A DNA stretch of 30,427 nt from an uncultured bacterium (lineage in GTDB: Bacteria; Bacillota; Clostridia; Lachnospirales; Lachnospiraceae), in NCBI GenBank assembly GCA_905214875.1, contig CAJMNR010000043.1, forward strand, positions 1 to 30,427. Reading direction: 5' to 3'. Every line of letters begins with the position of its first letter. Position 1 is the first letter of the stretch. Positions 7,755 through 15,390 of the stretch are shown piece after piece. The position numbers and the translations under genes were made by a program. The notes beneath the pieces were generated by a model, which saw only the letters and a program-made list of their open reading frames with translations, was not told the origin of the DNA and did no database searches.

Positions 7755-9092
7755 ATGAGTACGGAACATGATTTTACGCAAGGAAATATACTTAAGAAGT
7801 TAATAATGTTTATGGTGCCCGTATTTGGTGCGCTTGTGTTACAGGCAATGTATGGCGCAGTGGATCTGATGATCGTCGGATGGTTTGGGACAACAGAAGG
7901 AATCTCGGCAGTATCAACAGGAAGCAATCTTGTTAATCTTGTTGTCTTTACTGTAACAGGCCTTTCTATGGGGATTACAGTTTTAATCAGCCGTTATATT
8001 GGAGAGGGCAAAACAAAACAAATTGGTAAGGTAATTGGCGGTGTTATTTGCTTTTTCGCCATATTGGCAGCAGTGCTTACTGTACTTTTACTTATGGCTG
8101 CCCCTTGGCTTTCTGTTGCTATGCAGGCACCTGAGGAAGCTGTAGAACTTACTACTCTTTATGTAAGAATTTGTGGTGGCGGAATTATATTCGTTATCGC
8201 TTATAACGTAATAAGCAGTATTTTTAGAGGATTAGGTAATTCAAAGCTTCCATTAATCTTTGTTGCAATTGCTTGTGTTGTAAATATCTTTGGAGATTTA
8301 CTCTTTGTTGCTGTATTTAAAATGAATGTTGCAGGGGCAGCATTGGCAACGATTTTGGCACAGGCAGTCAGCGTTATCTTATCCATCTTTATTATTAAGA
8401 GACAACGCTTGCCTTTTTCCTTTACAAGAGAGGATATTGGTTTTTCTGTAGAGGTAAAACGTTTTCTAAAGCTTGGACTTCCAATTGCATTACAGGAGAT
8501 GTTAACGAATATGTCATTCCTTGTACTATGTGCTTTGATTAACCGTTTAGGATTAGAGGCATCCTCAGGATACGGAGTGGCTCAGAAAATTGTAACATTT
8601 GTTATGTTAGTACCATCGTCATTGATGCAATCCATGTCATCGGTAGTTGGACAAAATATTGGTGCAGGAAAAGTAAAACGTGCAAAAGCAGCCATGGTAT
8701 CTGGAATGGGCGTAGGTGCAGGTGTTGGTATCTTTATCGCATCCTTTGTATTCTTTAAAGGAGATATACTGGCTACGATATTTACCAGTGATGCAGCGGT
8801 TATTGGAAGAGCCGCAGAATATTTAAGAGGATTTGCATTCGAGGCAATTGCTACTAGCTTCTTGTTTAGTTATATGGGATATTTTAATGGAAATGGATGG
8901 ACGCTGTTTGTTATGGCCCAAGGGCTTGCACAGACATTCCTTGTCAGAATTCCGATGTCTTATATCATGAGTATTCAAGAGAACGCCTCTCTTACGATGA
9001 TTGGTCTTGCTGCACCAACTGCTACTTTATTCGGTATTTGTCTATGTAGCATCTATTATGTGATGATGAATAAAAAGAAGCAATTTGTATAA
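7755..9092 (+). CDS. MATE family multidrug/sodium antiporter
   Basis: A 445-residue integral membrane protein of about 12 helices with two homologous MatE halves. It starts with a short cytoplasmic tail (MSTEHDFTQGNILKKLI), as is usual in this family. Family-typical stretches are MYGAVDLMIVGWFGTTEGISAVSTG in the first half, YNVISSIFRGLGNSKLPL, and the second-half LGLPIALQEMLTNMSFLVL and VGQNIGAGKVKRAK. Such proteins export cationic drugs, dyes or flavins using a sodium or proton gradient; the substrate here is unknown. ATG 7755 follows a strong AGGAGG. Length is normal and no break is seen. It is monocistronic, closed by a long hairpin. Confidence 0.93.
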   Translation: MSTEHDFTQGNILKKLIMFMVPVFGALVLQAMYGAVDLMIVGWFGTTEGISAVSTGSNLVNLVVFTVTGLSMGITVLISRYIGEGKTKQIGKVIGGVICFFAILAAVLTVLLLMAAPWLSVAMQAPEEAVELTTLYVRICGGGIIFVIAYNVISSIFRGLGNSKLPLIFVAIACVVNIFGDLLFVAVFKMNVAGAALATILAQAVSVILSIFIIKRQRLPFSFTREDIGFSVEVKRFLKLGLPIALQEMLTNMSFLVLCALINRLGLEASSGYGVAQKIVTFVMLVPSSLMQSMSSVVGQNIGAGKVKRAKAAMVSGMGVGAGVGIFIASFVFFKGDILATIFTSDAAVIGRAAEYLRGFAFEAIATSFLFSYMGYFNGNGWTLFVMAQGLAQTFLVRIPMSYIMSIQENASLTMIGLAAPTATLFGICLCSIYYVMMNKKKQFV

Positions 9093-9122
9093 AAAATAAT
9101 TATTTCTTGTAATCATAATAAA

Positions 9123-9165
9123 AAGAATCTTTCTTAGTTACACTTCTAAGGAAGATTCTTTTTTT
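9123..9165 (+). terminator. Terminator after the MATE gene
   Basis: AAGAATCTTTCTTAG (9123-9137) pairs with CTAAGGAAGATTCTT (9146-9160) with one G-T pair, followed directly by TTTTT. A repeat element begins inside this T run. Confidence 0.85.
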
Positions 9166-9294
9166 ACGCGAACAATGAGCCAAAGTGGAGGCTTGCATTA
9201 CCTTGGCGACTGTCGCGATAGCCAGAGAAACGCGCAGAGCGAGTTTCTCTGGTTTACGCGAACAACGAGCCAAAGTGAGGCTTGCATTATCTTG
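9163..9294. repeat. Paired 42-43-nt direct repeat around a hairpin (MITE/REP-like unit)
   Basis: Two near-identical copies, 9163-9205 and 9253-9294, share TTTACGCGAACAA..GAGCCAAAGTG.. and end in CTTG; they differ at about three positions. Between them are GCGACTGTCGC and a perfect 10-bp inverted repeat, CCAGAGAAAC (9222-9231) with GTTTCTCTGG (9243-9252). Each copy also holds AGCC..GGCT. No protein is encoded. The GC content is clearly higher than in other intergenic DNA here, and the unit sits between the MATE terminator and the fprA leader. Confidence 0.75.
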
Positions 9295-9344
9295 TGGAAC
9301 AAAAAGCGCTCTGCTAAGAATATGATGAAAGGAAGTTAAGGAAT

Positions 9345-10502
9345 ATGAGAATATCAGATTGTGTTTTGTATGTAGGAGTTGATGATAAAGAGATTGATTT
9401 ATTTGAAGGTCAATATGCTGTACCAAATGGAGTTTCTTATAATTCGTATATCATAATGGATGACAAGATTGCAATTATGGATACGGTAGATAAGAGAAAG
9501 TCTAAGGAATGGATTGCGAATGTGGAAGAGGCATTGCAAGGAAAAGAACCGGATTACTTGGTGATTTCTCATATGGAACCAGATCATTCTGGCTCCATTC
9601 AAATGTTAGCAGAAAAATATCCTAAGATGAAATTGGTTGGAAATGCAAAGACATTTCGAATGGTGGAGCAGTTCTTTACGTTAGATAGCAAAGACCGCTC
9701 CGTAGTTGTAAAGGAAGCAGAGGAACTTTCGTTGGGAGAGCATACATTAGTATTTTATATGGCTCCGATGGTACATTGGCCAGAAGTCATGGTTTCGTAT
9801 GAGAAAAAGGAGAAGATTTTATTTTCAGCAGATGGATTTGGAAAGTTTGGTGCATTGGATGTGGATGAGCCTTGGAATGATGAAGCACGCCGATACTATA
9901 TCAATATCGTTGGGAAATATGGCTCTTTTGTTCAGGCATTACTTGGAAAGGCAGCAATGCTAGACATTGAGAAGATTTGTCCGCTTCATGGCCCAGTGCT
10001 AGAGAAAGATTTAGGTCACTATATTGGACTGTACGATACGTGGAGCAGCTACCGCCCAGAAGAGAAAGGTGTTGTGATCGCCTATGCAACGGTGTATCAC
10101 AATACTGAGAAGGCAGCAATGCTTATAAGGGATAAGCTAAAAGAGGCAGGAGAACAAAATGTCTTGCTTTTTGACCTTGCAAGAAGTGACATGTCAAAGG
10201 TCATTGCACATGCATTTCAGTATGATAGGATGATTATTGGGGCACCAACATATGATGGCGGAATATTCCCTATTATGGATGATTTCCTTCATCATCTAAA
10301 GGCGAAGGCATATCAAAAGAGAAGAGTAGGCATTATTGAAAATGCTTCGTGGGCAGCCATTGCTGGAAAACTTATGAGAAAGCATTTAGAAGAAATGAAG
10401 GAAATTGAAATCATAGAGCCAGTGGTAACCGTTACTTCCGCAGTAAAGAAAGAAACGGAGCAGTGCATTGACGAGTTAGTGAAAAACTGCATGAAATCCT
10501 GA
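9345..10502 (+). CDS. fprA: Flavodiiron protein (FprA-type NO/O2 reductase)
   Basis: A 385-residue A-type flavoprotein of normal class length. The N-terminal beta-lactamase-like diiron domain has H76-x-E78-x-D80-H81 (HMEPDH), H144, D163 and H215 (CPLHGP), matching the expected iron ligands. The C-terminal flavodoxin domain starts near residue 243 with GVVIAYATVYHNTEKAA for FMN binding and continues through GAPTYDGGIFP. Such enzymes reduce O2 to water or NO to N2O in anaerobes, usually taking electrons from rubredoxin or reduced flavoproteins; no rubredoxin domain or neighbour is present. AAGGA precedes ATG 9345. It lies directly after a repeat unit whose last bases could contribute TTGTGG-N17-TAAGAA as a weak promoter. 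The hemerythrin pair downstream suggests a shared O2/NO-defence theme. Confidence 0.93.
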   Translation: MRISDCVLYVGVDDKEIDLFEGQYAVPNGVSYNSYIIMDDKIAIMDTVDKRKSKEWIANVEEALQGKEPDYLVISHMEPDHSGSIQMLAEKYPKMKLVGNAKTFRMVEQFFTLDSKDRSVVVKEAEELSLGEHTLVFYMAPMVHWPEVMVSYEKKEKILFSADGFGKFGALDVDEPWNDEARRYYINIVGKYGSFVQALLGKAAMLDIEKICPLHGPVLEKDLGHYIGLYDTWSSYRPEEKGVVIAYATVYHNTEKAAMLIRDKLKEAGEQNVLLFDLARSDMSKVIAHAFQYDRMIIGAPTYDGGIFPIMDDFLHHLKAKAYQKRRVGIIENASWAAIAGKLMRKHLEEMKEIEIIEPVVTVTSAVKKETEQCIDELVKNCMKS

Positions 10503-10525
10503 TCACTCGGAGCTTGTTTACTATG

Positions 10526-10552
10526 TAGACAAGCTTAAAAATGTGGTATGAT
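10526..10552 (+). promoter_or_regulatory. Candidate promoter of the YccF gene, in a hairpin-rich gap
   Basis: TAGACA (10526-10531), 15 bp, TATGAT (10547-10552) is a passable sigma-A promoter. Its -35 lies in the 3' arm of an 11-bp inverted repeat (AGCTTGTTTAC / GTAGACAAGCT, 10511-10535), which could instead be a weak transcript end for fprA or an operator. Confidence 0.4.
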
Positions 10553-10576
10553 AATAAAAAAAGAGGAGGGTAAAAA

Positions 10577-10936
10577 ATGGGATGTTTGGGGAACCTTTTG
10601 TGGTTTTTGTTTGGAGGGTTTGCGCTTGGAGTCAGCTGGCTTGTTGCCGGAATCATATGGTGCATTACAATTGTAGGAATACCAGTTGGAATGCAGTGCT
10701 TTAAGATTGCAGGACTTGTATTTTTTCCCTTTGGAAAAGAAGTAAAGTATGGCGGTGGAGTTGGCTCATTATTACTCAATATTTTGTGGATCATTTTTTC
10801 GGGAATTCCACTTGCTATTGAGGCTTTGGCAATTGGAGCAATCCTTTGTATTACAGTTATCGGAATTCCATTTGGGCTGCAGTGCTTTAAGATTGCCAAA
10901 TTAGCGTTGATGCCATTTGGAAGTAGCGTAGAATAA
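10577..10936 (+). CDS. YccF domain inner-membrane protein
   Basis: A 119-residue membrane protein built from two copies of the same hydrophobic unit: ITIVGIPVGMQCFKIAGLVFFPFG in the first half and ITVIGIPFGLQCFKIAKLALMPFG in the second. This duplicated GIPxGxQCFK..PFG pattern defines the YccF (DUF307) family. Its molecular function is unknown; it is a small integral membrane protein of three to four helices. GAGGAGGG gives a strong Shine-Dalgarno before ATG 10577. The gene sits between fprA and the hemerythrin pair but has separate promoter-like sequences on both sides, so it is probably monocistronic. Confidence 0.9.
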   Translation: MGCLGNLLWFLFGGFALGVSWLVAGIIWCITIVGIPVGMQCFKIAGLVFFPFGKEVKYGGGVGSLLLNILWIIFSGIPLAIEALAIGAILCITVIGIPFGLQCFKIAKLALMPFGSSVE

Positions 10937-10947
10937 GTTTGTCTACG

Positions 10948-10963
10948 TGTAACATATGTTACA
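10948..10963. promoter_or_regulatory. Perfect 16-bp palindromic operator candidate
   Basis: TGTAACATATGTTACA is fully self-complementary and lies 72 bp before the start of the hemerythrin pair. Its form resembles sites bound by CRP/FNR-family dimers, a family that includes the nitrosative-stress regulator HcpR. A weak promoter, TTGGAG-N18-TAACAT, lies just downstream. Confidence 0.55.
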
Positions 10964-11034
10964 GAATTTTCTCTTGGAGTTCGTTATGATAAGAGCATAA
11001 CATAGATAAAAATGAAACGACGAGGAGACAGACA

Positions 11035-11655
11035 ATGAGTGCATTTTTAGGACCAATACATTATTGGCTTTATCATAAAATTCTAGTTCAGGAACGTCTT
11101 GTTGAAATGCTGTTAAAGCTAAATGAGATGGAAGGCTATACAAAGGAACTCGAAGAGGAAACAAATCTACAGTGTGGTGTGATAGAAAAAAGACCGTTAG
11201 AAGAGATGATCGATACAGACAACATTCACGCATGGTTGCAGGAGAAGGTGGCAATCGTAGAAAAACGATTAAGCTTCGTTGTAACCAATATGGTAAAAGA
11301 CAATGCAGACCGCATGAAGGAAATCCTTGATATCGCATATGAGTTAGGAGAAGAACTCTATGGTCAAGTACCAGAAGAAGCCGGGGAATCTGCAGAAAAG
11401 ATGTTTAAGCAAATCAATGATTTAGTATTAGATGGCATGCCATGTGACCGAATCAATGAAGTTTTAGATTCTACAGACGACGAAGTGGTATTTCGTCAGA
11501 CAAGATGCATCCATGAGATGTATTGGGTGGAATTTGGCGGTTTAGTTATGAACTATTATGATATCCGACGTAAGCTGTTAGAAGGTTTGCTTGTTAATTC
11601 GGCATTTGAATATATGGTGGATGAAGACGGAAATTACCACATCAGGAGGAAATAG
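11035..11655 (+). CDS. Conserved helical protein of unknown function, coupled to hemerythrin
   Basis: I do not recognise a characterised family. The 206-residue product is soluble and strongly alpha-helical. It begins MSAFLGPIHYWLYHKILVQERLVEMLL, a His/Trp/Tyr-rich opening helix, and ends in another aromatic helix, EFGGLVMNYYDIRRKLLEGLLVNSAFEYMVDEDG. Cys residues occur at NLQCG, MPCDR and TRCIHEMYW; the last (C-I-H-E-M-Y-W) is a possible metal or haem site, but that is only inference. ATG 11035 follows GAGGAG. The hemerythrin gene starts two bases after its stop and its AGGAGG lies inside the last codons, so the two are translationally coupled. Together with the upstream palindrome this suggests a partner or sensor acting with hemerythrin. 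Confidence 0.75.
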   Translation: MSAFLGPIHYWLYHKILVQERLVEMLLKLNEMEGYTKELEEETNLQCGVIEKRPLEEMIDTDNIHAWLQEKVAIVEKRLSFVVTNMVKDNADRMKEILDIAYELGEELYGQVPEEAGESAEKMFKQINDLVLDGMPCDRINEVLDSTDDEVVFRQTRCIHEMYWVEFGGLVMNYYDIRRKLLEGLLVNSAFEYMVDEDGNYHIRRK

Positions 11656-11657
11656 GC

Positions 11658-12215
11658 ATGTATGGAGTAGAGATTTTAGTAAATGAACATGAGAACATTA
11701 AGAAGATGGCAAAGGTTATGAGAGCAGCTTGCCTTAAAGTGATGAATGGTGGAGAGCTAATTGTCAGTGATTTTGATGCAATGGTGGATTTTGTGCGAAA
11801 CTATGCAGACAAGCATCATCACAAAAAAGAGGAAGATATCTTATTTGATTATATGAAGAAAGAGTTAGGGAAGGTTGCACACACTCTTATTACGAATGGA
11901 ATGTTAGTGGAGCATGATTTAGGAAGACTTCATATGAGGGAATTAGACGAAGCGTTAAGACGTTATGAAGTGGACCATAGCGATGAGGCAAAATTGGATA
12001 TCATCGTCAATGCCACAGCGTATACGTACTTGATCAAACGTCATATCGATAAAGAGAACGAAGTAGTTTTTACATTTGGAGAAAAGAATCTAGCAGAGGA
12101 CAGTCGTAACTTTGTGGATAAAAAGACAAAAGAGATGGAAGAAGAAGCGAAAAAAGCAGGTGTACAAGAGAAGTATTTATCAATACTTGCACAGTTAGAA
12201 AAAAAATATATGTAG
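11658..12215 (+). CDS. Hemerythrin-like diiron protein
   Basis: A 185-residue helical-bundle protein with the hemerythrin ligand pattern in order: H11 (VNEHENIK), the HHHKKEED segment (H53-H55 with E58/E59), H86 (VEHD), H92, and H129 with E133 (KRHIDKENEVVF). These residues would bind a di-iron centre that can bind or detoxify O2 or NO or sense them; which one cannot be told from sequence. About 40 residues after the last ligand form a charged Lys/Glu-rich C-terminal helix. No signal peptide or membrane segment is visible, so it is cytoplasmic. It is translationally coupled to the preceding unknown gene and followed by a terminator. Confidence 0.9.
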   Translation: MYGVEILVNEHENIKKMAKVMRAACLKVMNGGELIVSDFDAMVDFVRNYADKHHHKKEEDILFDYMKKELGKVAHTLITNGMLVEHDLGRLHMRELDEALRRYEVDHSDEAKLDIIVNATAYTYLIKRHIDKENEVVFTFGEKNLAEDSRNFVDKKTKEMEEEAKKAGVQEKYLSILAQLEKKYM

Positions 12216-12224
12216 TTTAAATAT

Positions 12225-12270
12225 AAAGGGTATGGTATCTGAAGAATGGATGCCATACCCTTTCTCTTTT
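12225..12270 (+). terminator. Terminator after the hemerythrin gene
   Basis: AAAGGGTATGGTATC (12225-12239) pairs with GATGCCATACCCTTT (12249-12263) over 15 bp with one G-T pair, followed by CTCTTTT. Confidence 0.85.
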
Positions 12271-12362
12271 GCAAAAAGACATATGTACTCTTCAGGGGAA
12301 AAAGAAAAGCTGCGGAACAACGATCGTATTCTGCGACAGTCCACACTAAATAAAACCAATGG

Positions 12363-12390
12363 TTTACAATCTACCAAAAAATGCTATAAT
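12363..12390 (+). promoter_or_regulatory. Extended -10 promoter of the carrier-protein operon
   Basis: TTTACA (12363-12368), 16 bp, TATAAT (12385-12390) with TG at 12382-12383 gives an extended -10 (TGcTATAAT). It lies 52 bp before ATG 12443 and is among the best sigma-A matches in the window. Confidence 0.7.
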
Positions 12391-12442
12391 TTTATATGTA
12401 TAGTTAAAAAATTACATAAAAAACGATGGAGGGGAGAATTAT

Positions 12443-13570
12443 ATGGAATGGTCAATTCGTAGTTTGTTGAATCCTGTAATTACAAGATGCCTAATTTATG
12501 GAGTAAATCCAATTGACATGGAGTATGTGCTGAAGCAGGTGGAGAAGAAACCTCTCGTCAATTCAAGAGCATTAGAGATGACTTGGAGAGAAGAATGGGA
12601 AAAGAAAGCCCGTCGCTTTAGTGACTTTGGGAAAGAGGCAAAAAAAGAGGAAAATTTAAAATCAGCGTATGAGTATTTTACGATGGCGGCTAGATGTTAC
12701 TATGCCTGCTATCTGATTAATTCAGAGCAAATTGCAATCAAACGGGAAGTGTATAAAAAGTTGGAGAGCTATTATCTGGAAGCTTTAAAATGCTCAAAGG
12801 AAGAATTTGAGAAGGTTGTTATTAAAGTTTCAGAGAAAAAGGGAATGCCAGCATATCTTCATTTTCCAGATGCTAAAGAATATAAAGCGCCATATCCTTG
12901 TGTAACGATCTTTGCGGGAATGGGAAGTTGCAAGGAAGAATTAGAGACAATGGCAAGACCGTTAGTAGAACGTGGTATTGCTGTACTTACATTAGATATG
13001 CCTGGAACAGGAGCCGCATTATTTGATTATGACTTTAAGCTGAATGGACCAAATCTAGAAGCAGCATTTGAGAGAATCGAGAATATGCTTACAAAACATG
13101 AAAAGATTGATGAAACAAGACTTGGTACATATGGATTATGCATGGGAGGCGGCTATGCTTATCGCTTTGGTGCAAAATACAAATCTGTAAAAGCAGTAGC
13201 GAATCTATTCCCACTCTTTATTACGATGCTTGAAGATAAAGCGATTCCACGTTGGATGAAAGATGGCGTATGGGCAAGCTATCAAGTACAGGATGATGAG
13301 ACAGGAAGCTTTATGGATGGAATGAATGTGCTTACTCAAGGAACGTTAGAAGCAGATTATTTCATTTGCCATAGCAGTTATGATAATTGGATGCCACTTG
13401 ATAAGACGAAGGTCATTATTGATAAGACAGAGGGAAAGACAGAAGTGATTAAGATCGATGAGGAACCAGCGTATGCAACGAAAGAATCAGTAATGCATGC
13501 AATGCCAGTAGGTGAGCAGATGCATTGGATAAAACTTAAGATAGCTGATTGGTTTAAGAGGGAGTTATAA
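12443..13570 (+). CDS. Alpha/beta hydrolase with a cysteine nucleophile, first gene of the operon
   Basis: A 375-residue protein with a helical N-terminal cap (about 1-125) followed by an alpha/beta-hydrolase core, an arrangement like FrsA/DUF1100 esterases and 2,6-dihydroxypseudooxynicotine hydrolase. The nucleophile elbow reads G-L-C-M-G-G, so Cys233 replaces the usual Ser, as in dienelactone hydrolases. D314 (SSYDNW) and H361 (GEQMHW) are plausible acid and base. GMGSCKEE near 159-166 could form the oxyanion region. It has no signal peptide. A strong GGAGGGG precedes ATG 12443, and the AMP-ligase starts two bases after its stop. Next to a carrier protein, a Cys-type hydrolase could transfer or release a thioester-bound acyl group; this is inference. 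A plain hydrolase remains possible. Confidence 0.85.
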   Translation: MEWSIRSLLNPVITRCLIYGVNPIDMEYVLKQVEKKPLVNSRALEMTWREEWEKKARRFSDFGKEAKKEENLKSAYEYFTMAARCYYACYLINSEQIAIKREVYKKLESYYLEALKCSKEEFEKVVIKVSEKKGMPAYLHFPDAKEYKAPYPCVTIFAGMGSCKEELETMARPLVERGIAVLTLDMPGTGAALFDYDFKLNGPNLEAAFERIENMLTKHEKIDETRLGTYGLCMGGGYAYRFGAKYKSVKAVANLFPLFITMLEDKAIPRWMKDGVWASYQVQDDETGSFMDGMNVLTQGTLEADYFICHSSYDNWMPLDKTKVIIDKTEGKTEVIKIDEEPAYATKESVMHAMPVGEQMHWIKLKIADWFKREL

Positions 13571-13572
13571 AA

Positions 13573-15111
13573 ATGATAGAGAAGGACTTTTATAAGGGAA
13601 TCGAGCGATGCGCTGCAGAGAATCCAAAACAAGTGCTTTTGACTATTGAGGATGACAGCGTAACCTATGAAGAGTTTATTGTACATACGAAGCAGCTTGC
13701 GACGAGCTTATATCAACATGGAGTAAGGGAAAATACAAAAGTTGGACTGCTATTATGTAACAGCATAAAGTGGTATGAGTTATTTTTTGCGGCAGTCTAT
13801 CTGGGAGCACAGCCTGTTCCGATAGATCCGCAGAGTGGAATTATCGAGCTTACTCATTTGTTAGAGTATACAAAACCAAAGGTTCTTTTTCTTGTGAAAC
13901 AGTATCGAAACAATCCAATCTTGAATGTCGTAGGAAGTCTTAAGGACTCTATTAAAGAGGAGACTCTCTTTGTACAGATTGATTGTTTGGAGGGAGAAAA
14001 AGAATCTTTTGTTATTTCGATGGAAGAGTTTTTGGCGTGCGAACCGTTGCCAATCGAGAAGTATTATGCCGATGTAAAGGAAGGACGTGTCATGAGTCTT
14101 GCCTGTACGTCCGGCAGCACTGGCAATCCGAAGATACTTACTGTTCCTTACGAAGGATTTTATGAAGCTATTTATGATATGGGACAGTATTTAAAGTTTA
14201 CCAATAAGGATGTCATGATGATTGGCATGCCATTATATCATCAAGGTGGATTCGGAATGGGACTACAGATGGTGGTAAATGGAGGACATGTTATTTATCA
14301 GCCAAAATTTGAACCGACGAAGTTCTTAGAAACAGTGCAAAGAGAAAAGGTAACTGTCATTCAGCTTACATCGACATTAGCCAAAATCCTGCTGTCTCAT
14401 CCGCAATTTGAGGAGTATGATTTATCCAGTGTAAGAATCTGCTACTTTGCAGGAGAAGTATTGCCAGCAGAGATTGCAAAACAGTTTGTAGAGCAGCTTG
14501 GCATCCGTGTTGTCAATATTATCGGGTCTTCTGAGACGGCAACGATGGTTGTCTGGGATTCGGACTATGACTATGATGTGGACCCAAGCGATTTTAGGGA
14601 CCTTCCATTTACAAAGGCGGAATTGGTAGATGAGAATGGTCATGAGGCGTTAGTCGGAGAGTTAAAAATCTATACGACAGCCATTATATATAACTATTTT
14701 AAGAATGAGGAAGCTACAAGAAAAACTGTCGTTGTGGAAGATGGGGTTCGCAAGTTTTTGACTGGGGATTTGGCAAAACGCCTTCCAGATGGAAGAATCC
14801 GTTTCCTTGGCAGGAGCAAACGAATCATCAAACGTGGGGCAAACCTTGTTCATGCAGAGGAAGTGGAAGCTGCATTGTTAATGCATCCGAGAATACAGGC
14901 AGTTGCAATTGTTGCCAAGAATCATCCGGTGATTGGAGAGCAAATCCTTGCGTATATTCAGACAACGGATGGAGAAAAGATAACACGCAGTGAAATTGCT
15001 AAATATTTTTATGGAAGGCTATCTGCGTACAAACTTCCGGATTTGGTAATTACGACAGAGGAAGTACCTCATGACATTGGAAAGGTACAGTTTAAATACA
15101 TAACGAAATAA
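13573..15111 (+). CDS. Class I adenylate-forming enzyme 1 (AMP-dependent acyl/aminoacyl ligase)
   Basis: A 512-residue stand-alone ANL-superfamily enzyme. It has the P-loop ACTSGSTGNPK (177-187), the acyl-pocket HQGGFG stretch, IGSSETA (A5), FLTGDLAKRLPDGRIRFLGRSKRIIKRGA (A7-A8; only part quoted as motif) and the C-terminal IGKVQFK carrying the catalytic lysine, so it looks active. It would activate a carboxylic acid as an acyl-adenylate and pass it to a phosphopantetheine thiol, presumably on the carrier protein encoded next. Substrate choice (amino, aryl or fatty acid) cannot be assigned by eye; the usual Asp that selects alpha-amino groups was not located with confidence. The gene begins two bases after the hydrolase stop and ends 27 bases before the carrier protein. 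Confidence 0.9.
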   Translation: MIEKDFYKGIERCAAENPKQVLLTIEDDSVTYEEFIVHTKQLATSLYQHGVRENTKVGLLLCNSIKWYELFFAAVYLGAQPVPIDPQSGIIELTHLLEYTKPKVLFLVKQYRNNPILNVVGSLKDSIKEETLFVQIDCLEGEKESFVISMEEFLACEPLPIEKYYADVKEGRVMSLACTSGSTGNPKILTVPYEGFYEAIYDMGQYLKFTNKDVMMIGMPLYHQGGFGMGLQMVVNGGHVIYQPKFEPTKFLETVQREKVTVIQLTSTLAKILLSHPQFEEYDLSSVRICYFAGEVLPAEIAKQFVEQLGIRVVNIIGSSETATMVVWDSDYDYDVDPSDFRDLPFTKAELVDENGHEALVGELKIYTTAIIYNYFKNEEATRKTVVVEDGVRKFLTGDLAKRLPDGRIRFLGRSKRIIKRGANLVHAEEVEAALLMHPRIQAVAIVAKNHPVIGEQILAYIQTTDGEKITRSEIAKYFYGRLSAYKLPDLVITTEEVPHDIGKVQFKYITK

Positions 15112-15138
15112 TAGGTGAGCACGAAAGGATGAGAAAAA

Positions 15139-15390
15139 ATGAACAATTTGGATTGGAAAGAGTTTGCTAAGAACATTGCAGATTATGTTGGCATGGAAGA
15201 GGAAGAAATCAAAAAGGATACAGATCTTTATTCCGATTTGCTAATCGATTCCTTAGGGTTATTCAGTATGGGAATCTACTTAAATGATATCTATCATTTG
15301 GAAGTTCCATTATCAAGTGTTGCAGTAATCAGCAAAGTTGGTGAATTGTTTGACTTGCTCAATGAAGAGGGAGTTGGTGCAAGTGCCTAA
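15139..15390 (+). CDS. Acyl/peptidyl carrier protein
   Basis: An 83-residue acidic four-helix carrier protein. The phosphopantetheine site is S38 in LLIDSLGLFSMG, matching the D-S-L signature. The rest (DWKEFAKNIADYVGMEEEEI, LNDIYHLEVPLSSV, VGELFDLLNEEG) follows the usual helix order. It is not the fatty-acid-synthesis AcpP, because no fab genes lie near it and its helix II is less conserved. Flanked by two adenylating enzymes and a thioesterase, it should carry the acyl group shared by them. No phosphopantetheinyl transferase is encoded in the window, so activation would depend on one elsewhere. GAAAGGATGAG precedes ATG 15139; the thioesterase start overlaps its end. Confidence 0.92.
   Translation: MNNLDWKEFAKNIADYVGMEEEEIKKDTDLYSDLLIDSLGLFSMGIYLNDIYHLEVPLSSVAVISKVGELFDLLNEEGVGASA

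Noticed and set aside
9100..9426. Minus-strand open frame across the repeat unit
   Set aside because: It spans a terminator and repeats and runs into fprA antisense; composition is not protein-like.
12232..12462. 76-codon plus-strand open frame
   Set aside because: It begins inside the loop of a terminator, crosses the operon promoter and overlaps the real hydrolase start in another frame.
15338..15382. Upstream ATG 15338 for the thioesterase
   Set aside because: It would overlap the carrier-protein gene by more than 50 bases and add residues absent from the family; GTG 15383 has a proper Shine-Dalgarno.
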